This document shows, in pieces, positions 41,780 through 53,100 of a stretch of DNA of 64,000 bases. Made by a program: the position numbers and the translations under genes. The DNA lies in contig OU862880.1 of the NCBI GenBank assembly GCA_917880725.1, positions 33,833,831 through 33,897,830 on the forward strand, read 5' to 3'. Within the stretch, counting starts at the first letter, position 1. Each line of letters opens with the position of its first letter. This DNA is from Selenia dentaria. Its lineage: Eukaryota > Arthropoda > Insecta > Lepidoptera > Geometridae. The notes below the pieces were generated by a model. The model had not been told where the DNA came from. It was given only the letters and a program-made list of their open reading frames with translations, and made no database searches.

Positions 41780-42360
41780 TTTTAAACGCTGCTTAAATTT
41801 AAATAACGTCACTTAGTACAGCGGATAAAAAATTGAATTGCGCAGTACTAAATAACGTCATTTAAAGTTAAGTAGTGTTTACAAGTAAAGCTCTAAGTGA
41901 TGAGTATAAGCTAACAATTGGAAAGAGACACTACTATATGGTTTTACGCTCTAATAAGTGTAAATTTATGTGCAAGAAAGGGACAGTAATATATTGGATT
42001 GCAAAAGTCCTCTGCATTTTAAATGACATCACTTAGTACATCGCAGAATAATTATGCTGTGAGTTCTAAGTGATGAGTATAAACTAACAATTGTTAGTTT
42101 ATACTCATCACTTAGAACTTTACTTGTAAACACTACTTAACTTTAAATGACGTTATTTAGTAGTGCGCACTGCATAATTATTCTGCGCTGTAGTAAATAT
42201 ATTTTGAATCAATTCGGAGGACTTTTGCAATCAAACATATTACTGTCCCTTTCTTGCACATAAATTTACAATTATTAAAGCGTAAATTTATGTGCAAAAA
42301 AGGGACAGTAATATGTTTGATTGCAAAAGTCCTCCGAATTGATTCAAATTATATTTACCG
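41780..42360. repeat. Nest of overlapping palindromes
   Basis: Three foldbacks overlap or adjoin. An imperfect inverted repeat pairs about 41841-41920 with about 42090-42172. A perfect 58-bp palindrome without spacer lies at 42062-42119. A hairpin with 77-bp arms lies at 42193-42269 and 42282-42358 (two mismatches, 12-base loop). Blocks such as GGGACAGTAATAT and TTGCAAAAGTCCTC occur three times in either orientation. Confidence 0.92.
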
Positions 42361-43095
42361 ATTTTTGCATTATTGTTTGTATATTTCTATATTTAGTAAA
42401 GAAATAAGCCCTTTTGGTATCTTTCAATATCCATATTGCTGAAATACTAGCCTGTTTACGAGTACCTTTTGAAATAGTTATTATGTAGTATGCCAAAGGA
42501 GGTTTTGTTACATTATTTGTCTACATTACTATTGGTAGCATGAATATCGGTATGACAATTAATATAAAGTTGGTTTTCAACGTTTCGCTGTGATTTTCGA
42601 CTATTGCCGTTATCGCTACGTCTGCAGGGAATATAACACGGTGATAAATATTGTAACAGCTACTTTTATCGCGACAATAATTCGAATATAACGCCCGTTA
42701 ATATAACAGTTATTGTGTGCATATTTCATAGAGCGGTAACCCCTTGGGTATTATTAATTTCCGCACTAAATGTAATTGTACTTCTATTTTTTAATATAAG
42801 CATTTTAAAGTGACTTGTTTGGTTTTATTTTATTCGTGTTTTTGCGACGGTATGTGTGAGTGACGTATAAATAGATAGTAAGAATAGTAGATTTTTTGCC
42901 TGTAGAGCGAACAACTATCTTCTGTAGTGTTTCTTTACGTCACTCGAACTTAAAATAGGGTTGCTCCCGATGTGGAAACTACTTTCTATAACCCTCTATG
43001 AGAAATTTAGTTGCTTTATTAATATAGACAACATATTTTACACAAGCTTTTTGTAAAGAGGGTTTATTCGAAAATCAAACTGGCCACCACATGCA
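42361..43095. other. AT-rich intergenic stretch, nothing recognised
   Basis: I see no coding region, RNA gene or terminal repeat here. Confidence 0.5.
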
Positions 43096-43276
43096 GTTCA
43101 ATAAACAGAAAAAAAATGCGAAGTTTTCCTACAAATTTTGACGTTCCAAATTCAAATCACTTTCATCCCTTGGGAGTTTCATACAACATGCATTATTAAA
43201 TGCCATAATTAGGCATAACGTATTACGTCGAGATTGCGTTATATGTAATTGGACAATGTCGAGCAGGTGGTATGAA
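43096..43276 (-). repeat. Interspersed repeat shared with 15.4 kb
   Basis: It contains the same ordered blocks as 15394-15566, on the other strand. Confidence 0.55.
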
Positions 43277-44189
43277 AAAATATCAAACTTGTAAGTCATC
43301 GCGCTCAAAAGATATAAACCGGGATATGTATGTCGCACATGTACATCACTGCGTGAGGGGACGGAGAAATATATTGACATCGAAATACGAATCGCACGAG
43401 GCGAGGAAGTCCGGATTACTAGATCGTAGGCTTCTTGTGCAACAGGTCGTCTTGGTCGGTACCTCCGCCCTGCCAGGTTATCTGCAACAGCAATAGTACG
43501 CAAGCATGACTTTGTGAAGGGCGCTGTAAAAAACGAAATTACTGGGCGAAAAGACTTAAAAGTTAATCGGTGTGGCGAGCGCTAAACAGTGCCAAGCTAA
43601 ACTACAATTATTAGCTCTGGGTGGCACTGTGACCGTCATGGGGAAGCGTACTAGTGCCCGGAAATAGTATAATCCGCGGCAGCGCTTACGCGGGTCTCAT
43701 CGCGCACATACCTAAGGCGCAGTACAGTGGTTGCGGTCAAACTATAATTTCTAGAACATGTTCGTTGGAGTCATAGAAAATTAAGACAGACTCACCTTTT
43801 CTGTGGTAGGAGAACTAGCAGCGTAACGTCTTCCAAAGTCAAAAAGCCAAAGAAAAAAACGACGTAAGAAAACTATTATTTATTTGTGGCGAAGAGTGTA
43901 GGATCTAGACTTGAGATTAACCTGTTCGTTTAACGAATGCATGCAGCCTACACTCACTAAACAGTAATTTGAGTTTCATTCAGATACTTAAGAATTAAGA
44001 AAGGTGAGCGAATCATAATATTAAGTAACACTGTATTCTTATTAAGTAGTCCAATGAAACTGACGGTATCCAATAGTATATACATTCGTCTACGAATAAA
44101 AAATAAATCTATTTTCGTATGTGCTGTTATATTAGAATCCAAAAAGAAAATACATCATACATTACTACTATCTATACCTACTATTTACT
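43277..44189. other. Intergenic, partly GC-richer, no gene recognised
   Basis: 43300-43500 and 43560-43740 have higher GC and CpG than the surroundings and could be repeat cores or promoter-like DNA. No supporting motif was found. Confidence 0.35.
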
Positions 44190-44383
44190 TTAATATTATA
44201 AAGAGGAAAGACTTGTACCTATGTATGTTTGTAACGAATTGGCTCAAAAAGTACTGGACCGATTTCAAAAATTATATCACCATTGGAAAGCTACATTCAC
44301 CCTGAGTAACATAGGTTATATAAGATTCATCATCCTCATCTTCATCCATCACCACGCGGGTGAAACCGCGGAGAGCAGCTAGA
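44190..44383 (+). mobile_element. Helitron-like 3' region
   Basis: It ends CACGCGGGTGAAACCGCGGA, then GAGCAGCTAGA, with the stem GCGG/CCGC. A CATCATCCTCATC run precedes it, as in the copies at 35 kb. Confidence 0.45.
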
Positions 44384-44498
44384 ATTTTATATACTTTTAG
44401 ATACTTTAGTTTATGCGCGCGACTTCGCGTGGAATAAGGTTATCCCGGTCCCTCGGGAACTCCTTGTATCGATATAAAAATAATAAGTATGTGGTAAC

Positions 44499-44833
44499 TA
44501 ATACCAGAGGCCGTAGCACAAACATTTCGTGAAAAAGTATTCGTACCATAAACGTCAACGCGTCACGTTTCGGCGTACAAACTTTCGAGTTATCTGTGTC
44601 ACAGTTGCCCTAGATAAATTACAGTTTGTACTGTTTCATGATTTAGCATAATAATATGATCGCGCGAGAACCGGCGGCGCTACGAGACAATAAGAACGAA
44701 TGCGTCGCCTCGAACCAGAGAGTCGTAGACACACCGTCGTAACGTGCGCACGCGTATACTAGTTTGTGGTTTCATGTGAACGACATAATAACGTTACCTT
44801 ACGCAGCTATTCGTGCTACACCCACTGGTATTA
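44499..44833. mobile_element. MITE with TAATACCAG ends and a GC-rich insert
   Basis: The inverted ends TAATACCAGAGGCCGTAGCAC and (complement) TAATACCAGTGGGTGTAGCAC bound the same core as 816-980. A 110-bp GC-rich block at about 44655-44765 interrupts it. Confidence 0.75.
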
Positions 44834-45419
44834 ACGATCTCCACTCTATTTTATACAAATCCGTTTTGTTTTATGTCTGATTACCAATCTTCTAAAAATT
44901 ACTTATTACAGTAAAAAGCGCTACAGTAGATTTGCTTAGTACCTACCTATCTAACAGAGAACCCATACAACGATACTGTGATCACGGATGTTTATCATAA
45001 TATATGTATAAAAGCGAGTAAGTAAGTAAGGATGTGAAGATGTGAGTATATACGGGTTTGGAAGAAATTTGGAATCAAGCTTAACTGACTCAAGGGTTAA
45101 CATATATGCTTCTTTAATCCAGTTTCATCAGGTGATTACCGACAGATCGCAATAATCTTATTCCAAGCAGACTAGTAGCGGGCTGTATCCACTAAGCTCA
45201 TATTTCTATGTTCTACAAACGGAATTAAACAGTACCTGCTTACTCGTATTTAATGCTGAGGATCAAGTTTGACGAGTTGATAACCTTTTTGATATTATTT
45301 TGACGGTTAACTTACCTACGCGGTAGGTATGTACAGTCGAGTATTACAACCAAGTGTTGATTGAAATCTTGAAAATTGTTTACTCTATGTAAGTTTGAAA
45401 ACTCCAGTAAGCAAAAATG

Positions 45420-45638
45420 TAAGGCCGCTTTCTGTGCTCGACCATATAGTCTGATTAATCTATGGCTCGACCAACCGTCAGTCCGTACGTCGGTCGTGTT
45501 TGTCATTTGTATGAAAACTCACAAGTGGTTACAGTGCTCGACCGACCGTACGCACGCGTATACCGTACGATCGGTTGTGCGTATCGTCAGGACAGGCGGT
45601 ACGCGTGGACGGTCGGGCGAACACTAAAACCGGCCTTA
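45420..45638. mobile_element. CpG-rich MITE with TAAGGCCG ends
   Basis: TAAGGCCGCTTTCTGTGCTCG and (complement) TAAGGCCGGTTTTAGTGTTCG are its ends. It spans 219 bp with many CGACCG/ACCGTACG motifs. Confidence 0.75.
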
Positions 45639-46188
45639 GTAAGTTAATGACTGGAGCTGACAAAAGTTACATAAAGCCGCCATTAACCCTGCAGGACAAC
45701 CGGGCGTGCGCGTGTTGTAACGGAACAGGCTCTGGATGAGGATTCCGTCACGATTCACAAATATAGATACATTTAAAAAAGCATCTTGGTATGAACAAAT
45801 ATTGATGAAATTTAGACAATCAAAAGTAGAAGAAAGCGATAATGTGTAATATTGAGATTTAGATGTTAGGTATTTCTTATAGCAAGACTATAGGTACTTA
45901 CTGAAAATGATAAGCAGCTTAGAATATTTAAGCTATCAAGATATTCTATGTATTAACCATTTAAATCGATTATTCAGATAGAACTGATAAGTTACTTCAA
46001 GTAAAAGGAAATGTTGAGTAATCCTTTAAATACATAAAAGTTACAAGCAAAATTAATAAAATTACCATGAAAATAAGCAGCATTGATATTTCTAACCATA
46101 CAAAGTTATGTGAGGAACACATTTTCGTTGTGTGTCCGTGTATTTGAGTTTGCTTCATCAAAATGAACCCTAAAACAAATGAGTATTG

Positions 46189-46413
46189 ACGCCGATCTGA
46201 AGCCGATAGAAAGGGCTTTGATTGGATCTACGTACCTCTGATCGGCGTCATACGAAATTCAAAATATGTGTTGTCATGAGCGGATTTTGATGAGATTTTG
46301 AAATTAGAATAGGAATGCGCTGGAGGGCAGAGATTGGCTGAGGTGGATCTGAAGCCGTTTTGACGCCGATAGAAAGGGCATTGATTGGATACCTATCGGC
46401 CTCAAATCGGCGT
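46189..46413 (+). promoter_or_regulatory. Paired GACGCCGAT dyads upstream of the LTR TATA box
   Basis: Two hairpin-capable dyads, GACGCCGATC...GATCGGCGTC (46189-46252) and GACGCCGAT...ATCGGCGTC (46360-46413), each enclose GATAGAAAGGGCxTTGATTGGA. An identical pair is in the right repeat at 59683-59907. Confidence 0.6.
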
Positions 46414-46433
46414 CACTGTCAAGTTTGAGAAAG

Positions 46434-46441
46434 TATATAAG
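46434..46441 (+). promoter_or_regulatory. TATA box of the left repeat
   Basis: TATATAAG is preceded by GAGAAAG and lies about 20 bp beyond the second dyad, a conventional core promoter layout about 720 bp into the repeat. The right repeat has the same at 59928-59935. Confidence 0.55.
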
Positions 46442-46753
46442 CAGCAGAAAGACCAAGAAAATGCTTATTAAATTCCCGAACTTCTGTGAGGTAATATATT
46501 CTGCTACGGACATGGTTCCGGACGTGGGTTGGATACCTCACGGTGACAACTAAGATCCACCTCGATAGGGAACGCCCAATCCTTAGAGTTGTACACTTTT
46601 GGGAGCGAGCCAACAATCGCTTTAACCTATTGCAATGGGTACGATTAACTGCTCCTCACTTCGATTGGAAAGAATATTCCAGTGGAAGTGTCTTCTATGT
46701 ATTATATTTATTTATTTCCTCTCATACTAGAACGTCGCTCTGCAGCCTTCCAT

Positions 46754-46850
46754 AGCTTCGGCTATAGCGGTATAGTCGCGCGACTATTTCCGTGCGTGGA
46801 GTTGGGCACCCTAGGAGCCATAGGTTCGATTCTCGGCTTGGCACCGAACT
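46754..46850 (+). other. tRNA-like / pol III box-like segment inside the repeat
   Basis: TAGCGGTATAGTCG resembles an A box and GGTTCGATTCTC an intact B box about 50 bp later. No cloverleaf could be drawn with confidence. It is duplicated at about 60248-60344. Confidence 0.25.
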
Positions 46851-48501
46851 TTAGAGGCTAGTTAGGGATCAAACTTGAGCCATCCTATCAGGGGGATGAA
46901 AGCTCATGCGCAATTAACTTTGGGGGGTTTGTTGGGGACTTACACACACTTTAGCAGACTATGAATTTATTTAGGACCGAAGTAGGTCTAGGAAATAGTA
47001 TTTTTGTTTACCAGGATATACATTAACTTCGTGATGGTTCAATCGGGAGTAAATAAGTAAATTCACGCGCTAGTGGTGTCTACCACTAGAGACGTAGGAT
47101 TCAATAATGAATTCGTCATATCAATACAATCTATTAGTATGCTAGACTTAGAAACTAAAGACTAACTACGAAATAAAAATGACAAAATAAATGTATTTTT
47201 AATCAGTATGAAGTAAGTAATACAGAAATATTTGCCTGCAAAGGAACATAGACATATTAGTTCAAACGAAATGTAATGTATTTGTTGCAATAATATGTTA
47301 TATATTTGGTAATGAGTTCGGGTGATCGAGTTTGGGTTAGATTGTCTACTCTGATCCTAGCATGAGAATGCGGAAATAAATTATAGCAATTGAATTATTT
47401 GCTGAAAGTATCAAATGTACTTAATATTTAGAATCAAGTGATAATTCGTAATGATAAATAATACTATTAAGAAGAGCTAAATAAGATTATAATCGCTTAT
47501 AGACGCAAACTCTACATTTGGAAAACTACCAAACGGACTTAGTAAGGCCTTACTAATTTTGGGGTAAATAGAAGAGGTTCTTGGCATGATGGAGAACATT
47601 TGTGTCACAGTAAAGAGCAGCTCTTAATCCAGCATTCGAGTTGTAAGCCTTGAACATGCCAAGAATCCTACTTCCTAAATCATAATAAATCTAGAATTCT
47701 ACGGCAAATCTAAAAAAAAAAAAAACTAATTACTTACAATATGAAAATTAATAAAATATATTATATCTTTAAATTGTAGAGATATCTATCAATAATTTAC
47801 TCGGCAAAGTAAAGCTAACTATTATAATAATCATCATAATAAATATATGGCTGCTAGTATTGAGCTAACCAATACAACAAAGATTCTGCTAATACTTAAG
47901 TATTTAAAATAATTGCTTTTCCTACAATGGTTCAATAGATGGCATGTCATGTAAAACACTAGTAATCTAAGTATAGCAATCTCGTATAAAAAGGAGATTT
48001 ATGTATGTGGTAAATCTTATCAAACTTGGTCTAGCAATGCAGCACCTAGAGAATTCTTGTAAACCACAAACAAGGGTCTAGAGATTTCTCTAAGTCACTG
48101 ATATTATTTCCCATATATTGCTTCAGTAAACAAGTAAATGATTAAACTTGAACAATTGAACTATTCAGGGAATAGTGGCTGATAATATTTATCTAAAGGA
48201 ATTGGATAATCAGCGTAGTAGCTACTGATCACAAAAGATTTCTAAAGCGCATATAAAGCGAGGTTTTACTTTACTTTTGTTATTTATTTCCTAGCAGTTT
48301 TCATTAACGAAACAAATAGTATATATTATAGAGACATTTAGTCTGTAAGAGATTATATCAATCTTATCAACAGCTAAATGTTCATAGCAACAAACATAAA
48401 TCTATAAAGAAAGTTAGTTATATAATTAACAGGTTTATAACTGTTATTAATAATAACGAATATCATGCAAATATCTGATATTATTTAATGTTGTTACAAT
48501 T

Positions 48502-48514
48502 TGGTGCCGTGACC
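48502..48514 (+). other. Primer-binding-site-like sequence
   Basis: TGGTGCCGTGACC begins 3 bp after the terminal CA of the left repeat and would pair with a tRNA 3' end reading GGTCACGGCACCA. The tRNA was not identified. Confidence 0.5.
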
Positions 48515-50140
48515 AGGATTGGAATAACGTTACTACGGAAGTTTTACTAGGAAGTAGTTGCGGTCAACCGCACAATTTGTTGGCGTGAAATGGATAGGAT
48601 TTTATTGAAACAGAGATGCTATTGCAATAGGTGATTTTTAAAGGGCTAAATAGGTAGTCAACGGATACTATAATGAGGTGATGATGTTGTTGTTCTAGGC
48701 TACCGTAGTAGATTTCTACAATAAACTAACTAATGATATTCAGTGAAAGATAAGTTGTATGCAAGTTTCATGTATGTAAAGTCTGCAACTACCTTTGTCA
48801 TTTACATGTACCCCATAGTCGATCTCTAGAATCCAGAAGTACACTTATCATTCGAAAGGCAGATTGCGTGTTGTGTTTACGACTAGGATACTCTCCTGGA
48901 AGCACACGGTAAATAGTCAGTATCGAACTCTACTCAAAGTGACCCGAAGGTTTTAAGAACACTTTTAGTATCGAACGACTTATGAAACTCACTTGGGAGC
49001 CAAGAATTGCGTTATAGAGTACTGAAAGAGTTCTTGTATAGTGTTATGAAAGGAAGAGAGTTTCTAACATGTTGAAAGTGCCGTCGCTGCATTTGCATCA
49101 CAAGGATTACATTTGTAACCAGCAAAATACAGCGCAGATCGTGGACATGTCTGTATATAATCGGTGTTTGTTATGTTCGGAAGTATTAAGAATATAAAAA
49201 TGTGTGAATATTAATAAATGGCTTACCTTTTTGTTCGATGAAATTTATGGTAATTAAATGATAGTAAAAATCTACATACGTAATTACTTCTATTGCATTT
49301 GCGAAGGAAATAAATAGGATTACAATAAAATGCAAAGTTGCGCAACTTTAATTGAGCGATGATAAGTCTTGTTAGAAGTTTTGTTGAAATATGTTTAGTC
49401 GTAACATTGGGGGGTTGAATTTCCCATTCAGATGCTTAGCGTTGTGAAAATTCTTATAGACAAGTCAGATGGTTGTATAGTTATTCGTAAAGGTTAAATA
49501 AATCAACGTTATGCAGATTTAATAGACAAACATAGTAAGCGCCGAATTTAAGTATAAAAAACCAATATTATAGCTAGGTAGTGATGAGTCTTCGGAATGA
49601 AGCTGGTAAAGTTTGACAATGTAGGCAGGCTGAAGAGGAGCGCCGGATTTCAGAAGCTTTGGGGCGAAGCGGCTGGTCGAGTAGTGCGTCTTGACGAGAT
49701 CTGCAAATATAATAGGGAAAATTAGGGAATGGTGAGCAAAGCCGGGTTATCTATCTAAATTAAAAATAATGGAAAAAAAATCAAACATTATGTAAATCAA
49801 AGTGAATAAGGAAACTTTTATTTAGGGCACAATAATAATTGTTTGGATGTTAATAGTTATGTATGTATTTATGTTCTTATGTAACATAATTGACATGTAA
49901 GTAGTACGCGCAAAGTATATACACAACCTTAAATTTTAAATCTGAACTCGGTATACATCGTCAATTTCGGTCGTTGAATACTAGTAGACTATATACTATA
50001 TACTAGTAGAACTATATTAGAGTTTAGGGCAATATAAAAAAAACCGGTTCCATGCCATGAAAATCGTAGGAATTGTGGAACTCATTTAATCAAGTGAGAG
50101 GTTATTACAGAACAACAGACAAATATACAAACGTTCATTT
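48515..50140 (+). other. Interior of the repeat-flanked unit, left part
   Basis: No gag or pol motif is visible. Contains the candidate minus-strand exon at 49574-49700. Confidence 0.5.
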
Positions 50141-53100
50141 TATATATTACTACTGATGGGCCGAATGTGGTTTGAACCGAATACGAACTTCGGCCGAACA
50201 TTCGGTATAAATGAAAAATTCGGCCGAACTTCGGTTCAATTTCGCCGCGCTTTTTCATGTTGCGACTTGTGTAAACAGCACGGCCGTCGCTCGCTGCAAA
50301 TGTCCCCCGCCCGCACTCCGCGCTCGTCACGTGCCATTGTTTATATTACGTAAATCAATATTGTTTTAAAGTGGTTTAATAGTCCAAAATAATAAATAAA
50401 TTATTCCTTAATGTTGTAAAAATGAAAAACTTACCTAATTGGTGGTATACCTACGTTACTTAGAAGTATTATTTTTTTTAAATTCATTTTACGAATTGTA
50501 CTTTATTAATAATATATGACACTGTGTCAAATGCAAGCAAAGTTTATTTAATTTTTGTTATAGTAGATCTGTAACAAAATTTAAACAAACTTTGCATTCT
50601 TTTTAGACGGTTAAGGTGACCAATTTAATTTACGGCCGTTTTCAATATTCTATCTATCCACAATTTTCCCTATTACCGATAGAAATTTGACATAACGTTC
50701 ATACAAATAGTGTCGAATATCTATCTATAGTAAGGTAAACCGGCGATAGATAGATTATTGAATACGGCTGTTCGACTATTGAGGAGACCAATTTAATTTA
50801 GTATTTTTATTAAGTACTACCTATGTAAAGATTTCTAAGACTGGTTATTAAGAATATCAGTTTCACTGTGTTTTTACTACGTAAGAGAGAATTCTAAGAC
50901 TTGTTGAGAAGAGCAGTTTAATTTTGTTATTTAATTAAGTAAGAAAGATATCTAAGGCAAATAAGTAAGGAGAGCAGTTTAATTTTGTTGTATAATTAAG
51001 TAGGACAGATATCTAAGGCTGATTAGTAAGTCAATTTTGTGATTGCTAAGTAAGCAAAGATTTTTAAGACATTTGATGATTACTTTTCTTTCTTTATTCA
51101 AATAAATGACTATGAGTACCTATGTCACACTAATTTTATTTCACTGTTATTATTACAGATATGTTGTTTTAATTTATTTCTTTTATGTATGATAGTGCAA
51201 GTGTAATAATAAAATCGGTTGTTTTGCACCGAATGTTCGGCATATAAACCGAATTTCGGCCGAATGACGAAGTTCGGTTCAACCTGCCGAAGTTCGGTTA
51301 AACCGAATGTTAAACGAATTTCGGCCCATCCCTATATATTACTAGTTGCGGTCGCGGATGTACCCGCATGGAGATAGCTGATGATGGTGGTGATGATAAA
51401 AAGTTATCTATGCGTAAATCTAGTATCATCTATTTTTATACCAAATCTCATCAAAATTAGTCCAGCCAGGACTGATGTCATAAACATTCATTCAGACATA
51501 CCAGCATTTGCGTTTATAATTCTAGTACCTAGGTACCTTGTTAGGATAATGATGATAATGATGAGGAAGAGTATTTTATAATATGTAAATTCAAAGCTAC
51601 ATCTACTTTCGTAACAATTTTCATCAAAATTGGCGCAGCTGTTTAAGTGGGATGGAGAAGCAAACATTCATTCTTACGTACAAACGTCGTGTTTGTAATA
51701 TTAGTACCTAGGAAATATTTTTAGGATACTAAATAAATATCGAAACTTACATACCTACCAATCAATGATGAGCGGGTTATGTGAGCTGTAGAGCTTGTCA
51801 GGCTTCACTATGGTCTATAACAACACCACAGTCGGCAGGCAGGGATCTAGAATTAATGGAAAATTATAAAATATACATAAACATATAACGAGTAAAATAT
51901 AGAATCAGATATTTCATCAATAATCTAAAACTAACCGAAGGTTGTATATCAGGGCGCGTAAAAATATGAGAAAATTGTAATACCTATTTTTAAAATTGCT
52001 ATTGAATAAATAAACAAAGGTAGAAAAAGAAATATGTTAGTAAAATCAAAAAATAATAAAATCAATCAAAATGACATGACAATCAACATTTAGGTTACCT
52101 AGGCTACAGAACTTTACAGAAAGGTAACTACAAAAGAGTTCTATGCAAAAGCAAAGAAACTTTTTGAAACTGGTACTGAGGGCTTGCTGTCATAGTGTAA
52201 AGAGAATATAAACACTACGTTTTACTATAGTATCACGTAAAGAAGAGTTCCGGAGATTAATGCCTAGGTATTTTATAGATGTTTATTTGAATCTATATAA
52301 AAGGAAGGTGTTTATGGTATATGGTGGGTACCTATGCAACTAGGAAATCAATATTGAGTCATGTTGCTTGGATTATTTGCCTGCAAAGAGTTTGACGACA
52401 TAGCTAGGTAATGTAATATGAAATGTTCAGTTGTAACAAAATACGATAAGTGACATGGTAATTTCTATGTAGGTATAATCTGTAGGAGGGTTGTAGATAT
52501 TAACAGGGAAAAAGGATGTGTGGTTGGAGCAAAGCAGAGATGAATAAGTCTAAATAACACTATACATACATACCTTGCCAGATAGCTGGAGTGTAGTTTC
52601 GTAGGAATATGTACATCTATGTATATAATAATATGTAGGTATAACTAGTTGTTGAATATCAATCGGAGTTGTTGGGCAAATGTATCGTGCATGCGCTGCC
52701 TACATTTGTTCGCGAATTGAAGTGATTTCGTCATGGACACTACAAAGATAAACGTAAATTAATGCTACGATAAATAGAGTTACAGTATAATTACAGTTAG
52801 AGTACTTACAGCGAACGTGCATAGAATTTGCGAAAATCATATTTTTGACGTGAACTTTATTTCCTTTATTTTGACAGCGACATATTTTACTATCTGTCAT
52901 AAGCACATACGTGTATATCCAAAGAGTTCGTAACAAATAGAAATCATGTTTAAGGTTTAATATACCTAGCTATAAATTAAATGCTAAAGTTATATATTAT
53001 TATAGATATAATAAATGGTAAGATTAGGTATAAGATGGAATAAGAACTTACCTGTGGTCAACAAATGTCCATAGCTCTTTGAGATTCTGTGATCGAGAAG

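Larger units (their letters stand above)
45716..48498 (+). mobile_element. Left 2.78-kb direct repeat, probable 5' LTR
   Basis: It begins TGTAACGG and ends GTTACA, so its termini are inverted (TGTAAC/GTTACA). It matches 59210-61982 with about six substitutions and a 2-base difference in an A run over 2.77 kb (roughly 99.7 percent identity by eye). A TATA box lies at 46434. Directly after it comes a primer-binding-site-like sequence. These are the properties of an LTR of the BEL/Pao or a related group, though 2.8 kb is very long. No coding sequence is recognised inside; the small ORFs are not conserved proteins. Confidence 0.65.
50153..51332. mobile_element. Non-autonomous DNA transposon, GATGGGCCGAA ends
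   Basis: CTGATGGGCCGAATG on the left and (complement) GGGATGGGCCGAAAT on the right, with further CCGAACTTCGG repeats in the subterminal 100 bp. The 12-base sequence TATATATTACTA stands directly before and after (50141-50152, 51333-51344). The ends resemble hAT MITEs, but a 12-base duplication is longer than the 8 expected. It contains a nested MITE and a tandem repeat. Confidence 0.7.

Noticed and set aside
45041..45700. Promoter or first exon of a gene upstream of the long repeat
   Set aside because: The CpG-rich segment is explained by the TAAGGCCG MITE at 45420-45638.
46304..46616. ORFs of 65-70 aa in both long repeats
   Set aside because: They overlap the TATA box and dyads, differ only by chance substitutions, and resemble no protein that I know.
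51763..51830. Possible minus-strand exon (TIVKPDKLYSSHN) between the candidate exons at 52.7 and 49.7 kb
   Set aside because: Its only open frame does not join in phase with either neighbour, and the donor choice is ambiguous.
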